Assembly (NCBI GenBank): GCA_046545575.1
Contig: JBKGZM010000004.1
Span: 1 to 64,000 of the forward strand
DNA from: JAGXOF01 sp046545575
GTDB lineage: Bacteria; Chloroflexota; Dehalococcoidia; SZUA-161; SpSt-899
Length of the DNA stretch: 64,000 nt
Reading direction: 5' to 3'
Shown here: one piece after another, positions 16,426 to 24,674 of the stretch
Numbering within the stretch: the first letter of the stretch is position 1
Layout: the number at the start of each line of letters is the position of its first letter
Notes under the pieces: generated by a model
Seen by the model: only the letters and a program-made list of their open reading frames with translations
Databases searched by the model: none
What the model was told of the DNA's origin: nothing
Translations under genes and position numbers: made by a program

Positions 16426-17757
16426 ATGTTAGATCAATCTTTTTCTGCTGCCAGTTTCAGGAGAATTCTGGATCAAGAGAATAGAAAGGGCGTTTATTTG
16501 GAAGGACGGTATTTCCCAAATACTGTTGCGGTAACGGAGCAAATAAAGCAGTGTAACGCAGACATCAAAGAGAAGAAAAAGTCCAGCAGTGTCCCCCAAG
16601 ATGAAATAGATACGCTGAAAGAAAAACTGGATAATCTGAAGCAAACCAAAGAAGATTTGCTTATGAAAGAACTCCAGAACTTAAGTGATAGGGTTGTAGA
16701 CCGAAGTTTCGAAATTAAACTAAAGAGAACAGATATTCCCAATAGCAAACCAATTTATACCCCTCAAGATACCCCCGAGCACTATTTTTCCATGAAACAG
16801 CTGCAACGCAATGTTGCTAATTTATTCGGAGTAAAGCAGGCAAATAGGTCTTCCATTGTGGCTCAAGTTAAGGCACTACTTAATGACAGGTTCCCCAAAT
16901 ACGTTGTGAGAATGGACATTAAAGATTTCTACGAGAGTATTCCTCATCAATCTTTACTTGAGAGAATTAATGGCGACAACCTGCTGACTCCGTTTTCCAG
17001 AAAACTTTTACGACAAATCTTGAATGAGTATAAAGCAAAATCAGGGAGCGTTACAGGAATTCCTAGGGGGATTGGTGTTAGTGCATATTTGGCTGAGTTA
17101 TATATGAGGGATGTCGACAAAGATATCAAAGCATTGCCTGGAGTTACGTATTATGCACGGTATGTCGACGATATAGTGATAATATTCACTCCGACGGCTA
17201 CCCTCTATAATGTAGATTTAATAGACGAACTAAAGTCGATTGTGGGGAAGAAGTATAAATTGGCACTAAATAGTGACAAAACACACGTCTTCGATCTGAG
17301 AAACGGGGACTCGTCTCACGAGTTTGACTATCTGGGATATAAGATTCATTTCGGGAATGGTGAGATCAAGACTAAACTCACAAAGAGAAAGACTGCTAAA
17401 TACAAAAAACGCATTAGCTCTGCGTTTGATGAATATGTAAGACTTTCGAGATTCGATGAGAAAAAAGCTCGCAAGCTATTGGTAAAAAGGGTGAGATACT
17501 TGACCGGGAACACTAGTCTTTTAAATAACAAAAACAATATCCTCGTTGGTATTTATTACTCCAATAGTGAGCTGACCGACAATACAGACTTAATTGGAGT
17601 AGATAGATATTTAGATAATGAGATCAACAAAAAAGTTAGTCTTCAACAAGTAAAGCAGCGCTTAAGAAAATATAGTTTTAATGAAGGTTTTGAAACCAAA
17701 AAATTTTCCCCTTTCACAGCACAAGATTTAAAGAGCATAGTAAAAGTATGGAAATAG
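16426..17757 (+). CDS. drt3a: Reverse transcriptase, Drt3a-like (UG3 type)
   Basis: 443 aa from ATG 16426, which has AGGA six bases before it and gives the start MLDQSFSAASFRRILDQENRKG; an ATG at 16405 adds 7 residues and has no ribosome site. RT motifs are in order: the catalytic Asp in RMDIKDFYESIP (about 163-173), TGIPRGIGVSAYLAELYM (about 210-227) and the active-site YVDD in YYARYVDDIVII (about 246-249). There is no group II maturase, integrase or retron signature. It is followed after 10 bases by a second, larger RT. Two adjacent stand-alone RTs of this size match the anti-phage DRT type 3 arrangement. AT-rich relative to its neighbours, suggesting transfer. Confidence 0.75.
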   Translation: MLDQSFSAASFRRILDQENRKGVYLEGRYFPNTVAVTEQIKQCNADIKEKKKSSSVPQDEIDTLKEKLDNLKQTKEDLLMKELQNLSDRVVDRSFEIKLKRTDIPNSKPIYTPQDTPEHYFSMKQLQRNVANLFGVKQANRSSIVAQVKALLNDRFPKYVVRMDIKDFYESIPHQSLLERINGDNLLTPFSRKLLRQILNEYKAKSGSVTGIPRGIGVSAYLAELYMRDVDKDIKALPGVTYYARYVDDIVIIFTPTATLYNVDLIDELKSIVGKKYKLALNSDKTHVFDLRNGDSSHEFDYLGYKIHFGNGEIKTKLTKRKTAKYKKRISSAFDEYVRLSRFDEKKARKLLVKRVRYLTGNTSLLNNKNNILVGIYYSNSELTDNTDLIGVDRYLDNEINKKVSLQQVKQRLRKYSFNEGFETKKFSPFTAQDLKSIVKVWK

Positions 17758-17767
17758 GATTATCGAA

Positions 17768-19804
17768 GTGAAACGAAGAAAAACAACAATTACTAATAAA
17801 AAAGAGCGAGTGATTCTTTCTGATGTATTACCTTATGAAATCCCCGCCATCTTTTCGAATCGGCATCTCTATGATTTTCTTGTAGAGAACAAAATTAAAA
17901 TAAACGGCGATGCAATCACATGGGGGGAAAATACTCCTTTTCTTCCGGACATAGTGAAGCTAATCTTTGGACTTCAGGAAAGGGCCCCAGTTTCAGGCAG
18001 TCAAATCAAAATAGGGGCCAAAGATATGAAGGCTATACCTTTTACATACAAAGTATCTCACAAGGAAGATGATTTTAGAGAATTAACCATAATCCATCCT
18101 AAGAATCAACTCGCGATGATAGAGTTCTATGAAAAATATGAGGCTTTGATCCTGTATTACTGTGATGTCAGTCCTTTCTCTATTAGGAAGCCACACAAAG
18201 TAGCAAAGTTCACATATCGCAAAGACAAGACGCATTTTGAGAATCTAGCTCATGACCACGAACATAAGGCGGTCGAAGAATTTGATAAGGAGTATGAAAA
18301 CCTTAAGACATATTTCGTCTACAAAAGTTTTAGTAACGTCTATAACTTCTATGAGTCCTATAAATACCACAGATGTGAAAAGAGATACAATCGACTCTTC
18401 AAGTTTGATATTTCAAAATGCTTCGACAGTATTTATACACATTCTGTTACTTGGTCGTTATTAAATAAAATCATCGTAAAAGATAACATCGAAGCCTCAA
18501 AAGGCACTTTTGGCGGCAAGTTCGACAATCTTATGCAGAATTTAAACTACGGAGAAACAAATGGGATAGTCATTGGCCCCGAGTTTTCGAGGATATTTGC
18601 TGAAATGATCCTTCAGCAAATAGATTATTCAGTATTGTGCACTTTAGAAGAGAAGGGGATACTTCACAAGACAGATTACGAGATATTCCGCTATGTGGAT
18701 GACTTCTTCGTTTTTTATAATGAAGAAAAAACAAAAGAGGCTATTCTTGAAGCGTATCGATTACAACTAAAAGAGTACAAGATGTATATAAACGACTTGA
18801 AGTCTTTCTTGCTTGACAAACCAATAATTACAGGGCTAACCAGAGCAAAACAGCAAATATCCGATCTCATCAATGATAAACTCTCGTTTAGGCCATTAAG
18901 TAAGAACAAAACCACGGATGAGGCGGAAGAAGAGCAATATTCCTTTTATGTTAGTTCTAATAAGCTAATTACTAAGTTCAAGGCAATCATCAAAGAGACA
19001 GAAGTGATCTATAAGGACATTCTGAACTACACCTTGGCGTGTGTTGATCGAAAAGTTCTCAAACTCATTAACTCGTATAACAAACTCAGTGCTGAAGACA
19101 GAAAAGAGCAAGAACCCAAAATCACAAAGGCAGTCATAGAAATACTTGATTTTACTTTCTTTCTGTACTCAGTCTCTCCAAGGGTCAATACTACTATCAA
19201 ACTTTGTATGATTATAAGCAAGCTTACTAAGTTTTCAAGGATCAAGGGAAACTTCAATTACGACAATAAGCATCTGATACTCAAAAAGATATACGACGAT
19301 ATTTTCTTGGTCTTAAGAAAGAACAAAAGCTCTGAGCATATTCAGGTCGAGACACTCTACTTGCTTATAGCATTGAAGGACCTCGGAAGGGAGTATCGGC
19401 TCGATGAGGGTTCCCTAAGTAAATACTTCGATATAGATCTCGAAGAGAAAAGGTGCAAGAACCTTAACTACTTCTCAATTATCGTTCTGCTATTCTACAT
19501 TGAGAACAAGACGAGGTATACCAAAACTCGGAATATTTTAAAGTCCTATATAATGAGCAAGTTTAAAGAAGCCAGCGAATATAATAGGCACAAGGCCGGC
19601 GAACTGACACTTCTACTTTTTGATTTGTTGGCGTGTCCATTCATTGATGAGCTTTTTAAGAGATCTCTTTTGCTCCTTTATGGGATCAAGGATCCGTCAA
19701 CACAAACTGGGATAATCCAGCATAGAAAATTCTGGTTCACGAAGTGGACAGATTTCGATTTTGGCAAAGAACTTGACGCCAAGAAGAGCCAGGAAGTATA
19801 CTAA
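17768..19804 (+). CDS. drt3b: Reverse transcriptase, Drt3b-like (UG8 type)
   Basis: 678 aa, GTG start with AGGA eight bases upstream. Begins KERVILSDVLPYEIPAIFSNRHLYDFL. RT motifs: FKFDISKCFDSIYTHS (about 211-226), NGIVIGPEFSRIFAE (about 265-279) and FRYVDDFFVFY (about 307-317). The last 350 residues form a long helical, Lys/Leu-rich C-terminal region like that of Abi-type RTs. Paired with the smaller RT just upstream, it fits the Drt3b partner of the DRT3 defence system, which is known to block phage. AT-rich. A rho-independent terminator lies about 95 bases after the stop. Confidence 0.74.
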   Translation: MKRRKTTITNKKERVILSDVLPYEIPAIFSNRHLYDFLVENKIKINGDAITWGENTPFLPDIVKLIFGLQERAPVSGSQIKIGAKDMKAIPFTYKVSHKEDDFRELTIIHPKNQLAMIEFYEKYEALILYYCDVSPFSIRKPHKVAKFTYRKDKTHFENLAHDHEHKAVEEFDKEYENLKTYFVYKSFSNVYNFYESYKYHRCEKRYNRLFKFDISKCFDSIYTHSVTWSLLNKIIVKDNIEASKGTFGGKFDNLMQNLNYGETNGIVIGPEFSRIFAEMILQQIDYSVLCTLEEKGILHKTDYEIFRYVDDFFVFYNEEKTKEAILEAYRLQLKEYKMYINDLKSFLLDKPIITGLTRAKQQISDLINDKLSFRPLSKNKTTDEAEEEQYSFYVSSNKLITKFKAIIKETEVIYKDILNYTLACVDRKVLKLINSYNKLSAEDRKEQEPKITKAVIEILDFTFFLYSVSPRVNTTIKLCMIISKLTKFSRIKGNFNYDNKHLILKKIYDDIFLVLRKNKSSEHIQVETLYLLIALKDLGREYRLDEGSLSKYFDIDLEEKRCKNLNYFSIIVLLFYIENKTRYTKTRNILKSYIMSKFKEASEYNRHKAGELTLLLFDLLACPFIDELFKRSLLLLYGIKDPSTQTGIIQHRKFWFTKWTDFDFGKELDAKKSQEVY

Positions 19805-19898
19805 CACCAGAATGCTCCGTCCAAATTAATAGCCATAGCAATATGGCTCACACACAAGCATTCGCTTTGGTTTCAGATACAATGAGATCAAGGCAATT
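19805..19898 (+). ncRNA. Candidate small RNA at the 3' end of the RT operon
   Basis: The stretch between the drt3b stop and the terminator is non-coding, contains a small hairpin (GCCATAGCAATATGGC near 19832-19847) and is co-transcribed with the RT genes up to the terminator. Because the operon leader is very short, this is the best place in cis for an RNA partner if the system needs one. No conserved structure could be checked; this is inference from position. Confidence 0.25.
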
Positions 19899-19925
19899 AA
19901 AGCGGCAGGGACGGGCCGCTTTTTT
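19899..19925 (+). terminator. Rho-independent terminator after the RT operon
   Basis: AAAGCGGC-AGGGACGG-GCCGCTTT followed by further T residues: a textbook 8-bp GC-rich stem with a T-run. It marks the right end of the RT transcription unit. Confidence 0.8.
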
Positions 19926-19986
19926 ATTAACTTACCCCCGAATAATTTTCCCAGTGACTGACCTTCACCCAAAATCCCCAAAAATA

Positions 19987-20015
19987 TTGTATTGTATCCT
20001 AAAGTGTGCTAACAT
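19987..20015 (+). promoter_or_regulatory. Promoter for the HTH-speD unit
   Basis: TTGTAT, a 17-base spacer, TAACAT. Located 45 bases before the ATG at 20060. Confidence 0.5.
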
Positions 20016-20059
20016 ATCCTCGCTGAAATTTCGCGCGAAAGGGGGTGATGTCCTAACTT

Positions 20060-20251
20060 ATGGACCCTGATTATTTGCTATCAACAGAAGAAGTAGGCGA
20101 AATCCTGAAGGTCAGTAAAGTGACCATCCAGCGGTGGTGCCACGAAGGCAAGATACCGGCGGCGAAGATCGGAAAATCATATCGTATAAACAAGGACGAC
20201 CTTGACAGATGGTTCAAGGGAAAGCTCCTGGAGAATGCGGGCTTTAGTTAG
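20060..20251 (+). CDS. Small helix-turn-helix (excisionase-family, MerR-like) protein
   Basis: 63 aa consisting almost only of the domain: YLLSTEEVGEILKVSKVTIQRWCHEGKIPAAKIGKSYRINKDDLDRWF. This is the AlpA/excisionase-type winged HTH found both in recombination directionality factors and in small transcription regulators. It lies 25 bases before speD and shares its promoter, which favours a regulatory role in polyamine synthesis. It also sits right at the edge of the accessory island, where an Xis would be expected, so both readings stay open. No integrase gene is in the window. Confidence 0.8.
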   Translation: MDPDYLLSTEEVGEILKVSKVTIQRWCHEGKIPAAKIGKSYRINKDDLDRWFKGKLLENAGFS

Positions 20252-20276
20252 CAATTAAGAAAAGGAGGTGGGACCA

Positions 20277-20636
20277 ATGCACCTGATTATCGAAGGATAT
20301 GGAGGTGATATCCAGAAAATAAGGGACACAAACTTAATCTACGAATTTCTCGACAATTGTCCCGACGAAATTAACATGACAAAGGTTTCTACTCCCCAGG
20401 TCTCCACTTATGAAGGCTCCTCACCCGACGAGACCGGGGTCTCCGGATTTGTTCTCCTCGCTGAAAGCCACGTCAGTATTCACATTCTACCCGGTCAATC
20501 TTCCCTGAACATCGACCTGTTCTCCTGCAAGGAATTCAAACCTGAAGACGCTATCAAACTCCTGAAGGAAAGGTTTGGATTAAGCGAGATCAGAAGCTAT
20601 CTCCTCAACCGTCCTGAATCAGGAATAGAGGTATAG
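20277..20636 (+). CDS. speD: S-adenosylmethionine decarboxylase proenzyme (prokaryotic class)
   Basis: 119 aa. Start at ATG 20277, chosen because AAAGGAGGT lies 7 bases upstream; an in-frame GTG at 20268 overlaps that site. The self-cleavage motif ESHVSIH is at residues 63-69, so cleavage between Glu63 and Ser64 would create the pyruvoyl group. His69 and Cys84 (DLFSCKEF) match the processing His68 and catalytic Cys83 of the Thermotoga enzyme. It makes decarboxylated SAM, the aminopropyl donor for spermidine. It is followed by a decarboxylase gene, but no spermidine synthase is in the window. Confidence 0.87.
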   Translation: MHLIIEGYGGDIQKIRDTNLIYEFLDNCPDEINMTKVSTPQVSTYEGSSPDETGVSGFVLLAESHVSIHILPGQSSLNIDLFSCKEFKPEDAIKLLKERFGLSEIRSYLLNRPESGIEV

Positions 20637-20750
20637 AATCATTAGTTGTACGTGCTCTAGTAAGCGCACCAGTACACCAGTACACCAGCATTGTGGTGGT
20701 ATGAGGCATGTGCTCTCATCCATCGCAGGCTGATGTCATTTAGAGTAATA

Positions 20751-20765
20751 TCCGCCTGCGGCGGA
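20751..20765. repeat. Short TCCGCC..GGCGGA palindrome
   Basis: TCCGCC-TGC-GGCGGA just before the decarboxylase gene; a near-copy of it occurs inside that gene at 20929-20945. The same spacer (20637-20797) also has a direct repeat, AGTACACC AGTACACC, near 20670-20686. No riboswitch is recognised there. Confidence 0.55.
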
Positions 20766-20797
20766 TGCCTCAGGAACGAAAAAGAGGTTGGGGATTT

Positions 20798-21949
20798 ATG
20801 AAGAACACCATAGTATCAACCCTCAGTGAAAATATTGTTGAGCGTGTAGAGCATTTTTCTGCATCCAGAAAGACGCCGCACCTTGTGATGGATACGCATA
20901 CGATCCGGGATAAATTCAAACAGTGCCAGTCCGCCTTAGGCGGACTTGACAGCCACAAGCAGACACGCTTGTTCTACGCGGTCAAAACGAATTCCCACAA
21001 GCGCATCGTGGATATCATGGACGAGCTGGGGGCTGATTTTGAGGTGTCCTCGGAAGGCGAATTGCGGCCGTTGCTCAAGCGCGGTATATCGCCGCAAAGG
21101 ATTATATCCAGCAATCCTATCAAGAGTATTCCGTTTATTCAAGAGGCTTACGAGGCAGGCGTGGAATACTTTGCCTTCGACTCCGACGACGAAATCGACA
21201 AGCTGGAAAAGTTCGCCCCCGGCAGCAATGTCTACGTCCGGCTGGTCGTCTCCAACAAGGGCAGCCAGTGGCCTCTGGAGAGGAAGTTCGGTGTGGAAAC
21301 GGAGGAGGCTGTCAGACTGCTCGTGAAGGCTTCTGAACGCGACCTCAATCCCTGCGGTATAGCGTTTCATGTCGGCTCGCAGTGTATCGATGAGAGTTCG
21401 TGGGTTGAGGCGATACGGAAAAGCAGACAAGTGTGGGACATGGCAAGGGAAGAAGGGGTGGAACTGACCATGCTGAACCTGGGAGGTGGATTCCCCATTG
21501 AATATAGGACCGACTCCATCCCCACATGCAGTCGCATTGGAGAGGAGATAAACAGGACACTAAACGAGGAGTTCCCTGAAGGCGTCGAGGTCTTCGTCGA
21601 ACCCGGCCGGGCCTTCGTCGGCGAAGCGGGTGTTCTCGTGGCCACCGTTATCGCCAAGGCCAAACGCGACGGACAGGACTGGGTTTACCTGGATATCGGC
21701 GTTTTCAATGGCCTGATGGAAAGCGTTGGCGGTATCGATTACCCGGTCATGCTCAACAGGGATGCTCCGCTGGGTAAATACGTGCTGGCAGGACCCGCCT
21801 GTGACAGCTTCGATGTTATCTCAAACGAGGTCGTTATGCCCGAGCCTGAAATCGGCGATAGGGTATACATTCCATCCGCAGGGGCCTATACCACCGCATA
21901 CGCATCTCGCTTCAACGGTTTCCCTGTCCCAAAGACCTACTTTATCTGA
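20798..21949 (+). CDS. Ornithine/diaminopimelate-type decarboxylase (PLP fold III)
   Basis: 383 aa from ATG 20798, which follows AAGAGGTTGGGG. Alanine-racemase-fold enzyme: the PLP Lys is in FYAVKTN (about residue 63), then DFEVSSEGEL, FHVGSQC, LNLGGGFP, the EPGR phosphate-binding motif and the C-terminal GPACDSFDV with the active-site Cys-Asp. The sequence style (short form, GPACDSFD) fits group IV ornithine decarboxylase rather than LysA; ornithine/lysine specificity cannot be fixed. With speD it gives a polyamine module. The segment SALGGLD before the PLP Lys is encoded by an inserted palindrome (20929-20945). Its 3' end overlaps aspS by 13 bases, convergent. Confidence 0.85.
   Translation: MKNTIVSTLSENIVERVEHFSASRKTPHLVMDTHTIRDKFKQCQSALGGLDSHKQTRLFYAVKTNSHKRIVDIMDELGADFEVSSEGELRPLLKRGISPQRIISSNPIKSIPFIQEAYEAGVEYFAFDSDDEIDKLEKFAPGSNVYVRLVVSNKGSQWPLERKFGVETEEAVRLLVKASERDLNPCGIAFHVGSQCIDESSWVEAIRKSRQVWDMAREEGVELTMLNLGGGFPIEYRTDSIPTCSRIGEEINRTLNEEFPEGVEVFVEPGRAFVGEAGVLVATVIAKAKRDGQDWVYLDIGVFNGLMESVGGIDYPVMLNRDAPLGKYVLAGPACDSFDVISNEVVMPEPEIGDRVYIPSAGAYTTAYASRFNGFPVPKTYFI
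20929..20945. repeat. Palindrome inserted in frame inside the decarboxylase gene
   Basis: GTCCGCC-TTA-GGCGGAC within codons for CQSALGGLD. It is the same palindrome family as the intergenic copies at 20751, 25401, 27719 and 15883, here located in a loop ahead of the PLP lysine. Confidence 0.7.
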
Positions 21950-23757
21950 GATTCTTCCTGCAGCAACTGCAAATGCAGTTCCTCCCGCTGCTCCGGAGAG
22001 ACGATGTCCGGGGAGTTGGTCATGAGATCAGCAGCGGTCTTCGTCTTGGGGAAAGCGATGACCTCACGGATATTTTCCTCGCCCGCTAGCAGCATCACAA
22101 AGCGGTCGATACCGGGTGCAATCCCGCCATGAGGCGGTGCCCCGAAATCCAAAGCATCCAGTAAATGCCCGAACCGCTCAGTGATTTGTTCATCGGTGTA
22201 TCCCAGCAGACTGAATATCTTCCGCTGTAGCTGTCCATCGTGAATCCTGATCGAGCCGCTGGAAAGCTCGAATCCATTGCATACGAAGTCGTAGTGCTTG
22301 GACCTGGCCTTGCCGGGGTCCGCATCTAGCAGAGGGATATCCTCATCCTGGGGAGCGGTAAAGGGATGATGCATTGACTCCCATTTATTGTTCTCTTCGT
22401 CCCACTCCATCATGGGGTAATCCTGAATGAAACAGAAGACCATGCGATTCGGGTCCTGCAAGCCGAGTCTGCCGCCCATCTCAAGGCGAAGCTGGCTCAG
22501 GGCCGCATTCACAACCGATTCCTTATCCGCCACCAGGAGAATAAGGTCGCCGACGCCGGCGTTTAACCGCCTCGCGATCTCCCTTAACTCCTCGATGGAG
22601 AAGAACTTGGTAACCGCCGAGCGGACCTTTTCCGGAGTGAGGTCATCCAGCGTTTCCCCGCTTTCACCTTCCAGAGCCATGGTAACCAGCCCTTTGGCCC
22701 CACGCTCTCTGACGAAATCCACCAGCTCAGCTTGCTGCTTCCTCGAATAATTCGCACAGCCGGGGGCTGCAAAGCCTTTAACTATCCCGCCGCTGGCGAT
22801 CGTGCTCCGGAAGACCTCGAACCCAGAGTCGGCAACGAGGTCGGACACATCCGCCATCTCCAGTCCGAAGCGCAGATCGGGCTTGTCCGTGCCGTACTTC
22901 GCCATTGTCTCGGCATAGGAGAGCCGGAGGAACGGTTTCGTCATCTCGACGTCCGGCCTGACCTCTTCCGTCACAGCGGTGAAGAGTTCCTCCATTAATC
23001 TCAGGATATCCTCTTCCTCAACGAAGCTCATCTCCAGATCAAGCTGGGTAAACTCGGGCTGGCGGTCGGCACGCTGGTCCTCGTCGCGGAAGCACCGGGC
23101 GATCTGGAAGTACTTCTCGAATCCCGAAACCATGAGGAGCTGTTTGAGCTGCTGGGGCGACTGTGGCAGGGCGTAGAATTTGCCGGGATAAAGGCGGCTG
23201 GGCACAAGGTAGTCCCGTGCTCCCTCAGGCGTGCTTTTGAGAAGTATCGGGGTTTCGATCTCGACGAATCCCCTGACATCCAGGAAGTCCCGCATGAACT
23301 TGATAACACGGTGACGGAGGAAGACGTTGCTCTTCATCCGGGGTCGACGCAGATCAAGGTAGCGGTATTTGAGCCGGATGCTCTCGTCGATCTCGGAGTC
23401 GTCGTCGAGGGGGAAGGGCATGGGTTTGGAGACGTTAAGTATCCGGACTTCCCTTACACTCAGTTCTATCTCTCCGGTGGAGAGTTTGGGATTCTCCGTG
23501 CCTTCGGGGCGTCTAGAGACCTCGCCGGTCACCGAGAGAACGTATTCGCCGCGTGCTTTGTCGGCTGTCCTGTGTCCTTCCCCGGTTACCTGCGGGTCAA
23601 AGACGACCTGTAGCAGTCCGGTCTGATCTCGAAGGTCGATAAATATCAGTCCACCGTGGTCCCTTCGTCGATTCACCCACCCCGCCACACTCACCCTCTC
23701 CCCGATGTGAGCGCTGTTCAGCTCACCACAATTGCGGTCTCTGTATTTATTAGCCAT
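21937..23757 (-). CDS. aspS: Aspartyl-tRNA synthetase
   Basis: 606 aa, the bacterial-type length. N-terminal OB-fold anticodon domain (VAGWVNRRRDHGGLIFIDLRD), class II motif 2 (FRDEDQRADRQPEFTQLDLEMSF), a GAD insertion domain in the middle (about 280-420) and motif 3 (GIAPGIDRFVMLLAGEENIREVIAFPKT). It charges tRNA-Asp; whether it also charges tRNA-Asn (non-discriminating) cannot be told here. It converges with the decarboxylase gene, overlapping 13 bases. Confidence 0.97.
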   Translation of the reverse strand: MANKYRDRNCGELNSAHIGERVSVAGWVNRRRDHGGLIFIDLRDQTGLLQVVFDPQVTGEGHRTADKARGEYVLSVTGEVSRRPEGTENPKLSTGEIELSVREVRILNVSKPMPFPLDDDSEIDESIRLKYRYLDLRRPRMKSNVFLRHRVIKFMRDFLDVRGFVEIETPILLKSTPEGARDYLVPSRLYPGKFYALPQSPQQLKQLLMVSGFEKYFQIARCFRDEDQRADRQPEFTQLDLEMSFVEEEDILRLMEELFTAVTEEVRPDVEMTKPFLRLSYAETMAKYGTDKPDLRFGLEMADVSDLVADSGFEVFRSTIASGGIVKGFAAPGCANYSRKQQAELVDFVRERGAKGLVTMALEGESGETLDDLTPEKVRSAVTKFFSIEELREIARRLNAGVGDLILLVADKESVVNAALSQLRLEMGGRLGLQDPNRMVFCFIQDYPMMEWDEENNKWESMHHPFTAPQDEDIPLLDADPGKARSKHYDFVCNGFELSSGSIRIHDGQLQRKIFSLLGYTDEQITERFGHLLDALDFGAPPHGGIAPGIDRFVMLLAGEENIREVIAFPKTKTAADLMTNSPDIVSPEQREELHLQLLQEESQIK

Positions 23758-23830
23758 CGTGGTTGATTATAGCGGAAGCCGAACACGGTTTGCAATTTTG
23801 GGGGCATCATCGCTGATCCGCTGGCCCTAA

Positions 23831-23887
23831 CTCGTCATTGCGAGGCTTGTCCCGAGCATCAGCGAGGGAACTCAACGAAGCAATCTG
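23831..23887. repeat. REP-like dispersed repeat
   Basis: Contains CTCGTCATTGCGAGG at one end and CGAAGCAATCTG at the other, a well-known bacterial intergenic repeat pattern, here between aspS and the 24.0-24.5 kb gene. Confidence 0.65.
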
Positions 23888-23976
23888 TTTATCAAGAGGA
23901 CAGATGAAGGCCTATCCCAGGATCATCATGTAAGATAAATTTGCCCCAGCGCCTGGTACATACAAAATGTCGATGC

Positions 23977-24516
23977 TTAATCAAGTATCCCGCGCTCGCG
24001 CAATTCCTCTTCCACCCTATTATAGAAACGGAAGAATTCTTCCACCGAAAGGATCCGTTCACTTGTTTTATCCGTTTTACCCGTTATCCTATGTCTCCTA
24101 ATATAGGCCCCACACCTCGGGCATTCCACATCCATGAAGGTGGTACCTGCTTGATTAGTTTCGGCAGTGTCTGCTTTGAGCTTATACAGGACTATTGATG
24201 AAGGCCTACATTTCGGGCACGTATGCTTGTGAATGAACCAATCTCTGTCTTCCATGCTCCGCGTCTTTGATTCCACAAGCCATCTCCCTAAATTCGTCAA
24301 CTCGAGCAAAGAGTCCACTTCTCTGATCAGGCCAACTCCCATCCCTTTCATGATCCACTTATTGTAGGTATTAGTGTGCCAACTGTAGTCTGCGAAAATC
24401 TTTTTCCCCACGAGCAGTTCACGAAGTTTTTTCCGGGTGAGACGCCCAGCTTTAAACAACTCAAGCATGAACAACGTCTCATGCTTATATTCACCGATTC
24501 CTGCTATTTGCGCCAT
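23977..24516 (-). CDS. Protein with winged-helix-like N-terminus and zinc ribbon
   Basis: 179 aa; not recognised as a named family. Residues 10-80 (KHETLFMLELFKAGRLTRKKLRELL…LLELTNLGRWL) look like a helix-turn-helix/winged-helix segment. Residues 100-135 hold two CxxC pairs (C100, C103; C132, C135) in CPKC…CPRCGAY, a probable zinc ribbon. The C-terminus is charged and helical. A DNA- or RNA-binding role is plausible. It stands alone between aspS and a nitroreductase-like gene, all on the minus strand. Confidence 0.7.
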   Translation of the reverse strand: MAQIAGIGEYKHETLFMLELFKAGRLTRKKLRELLVGKKIFADYSWHTNTYNKWIMKGMGVGLIREVDSLLELTNLGRWLVESKTRSMEDRDWFIHKHTCPKCRPSSIVLYKLKADTAETNQAGTTFMDVECPRCGAYIRRHRITGKTDKTSERILSVEEFFRFYNRVEEELRERGILD

Positions 24517-24674
24517 AACAATCCCCTTCTGTTTCCCGAGTGAACATGGCTATAACTTTTTGGCACAATACTACCTCATTTGCCTCCATAGGGCAATGAT
24601 TTCCACTAAGCTGAGCCTACCTCGAGAGGGAAAACCCTCCCTCGTGTTTTACACGAAATCTCCGTGCCGGAGCC

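Noticed and set aside
16405..17757. Retron or group II intron reading of the first RT
   Set aside because: No msr/msd-like inverted repeats upstream (the leader is about 45 bases) and no maturase or endonuclease domain.
20637..20797. Riboswitch upstream of the decarboxylase gene
   Set aside because: It has a small direct repeat and a palindrome, but no SAM, preQ1 or other known riboswitch core can be drawn.
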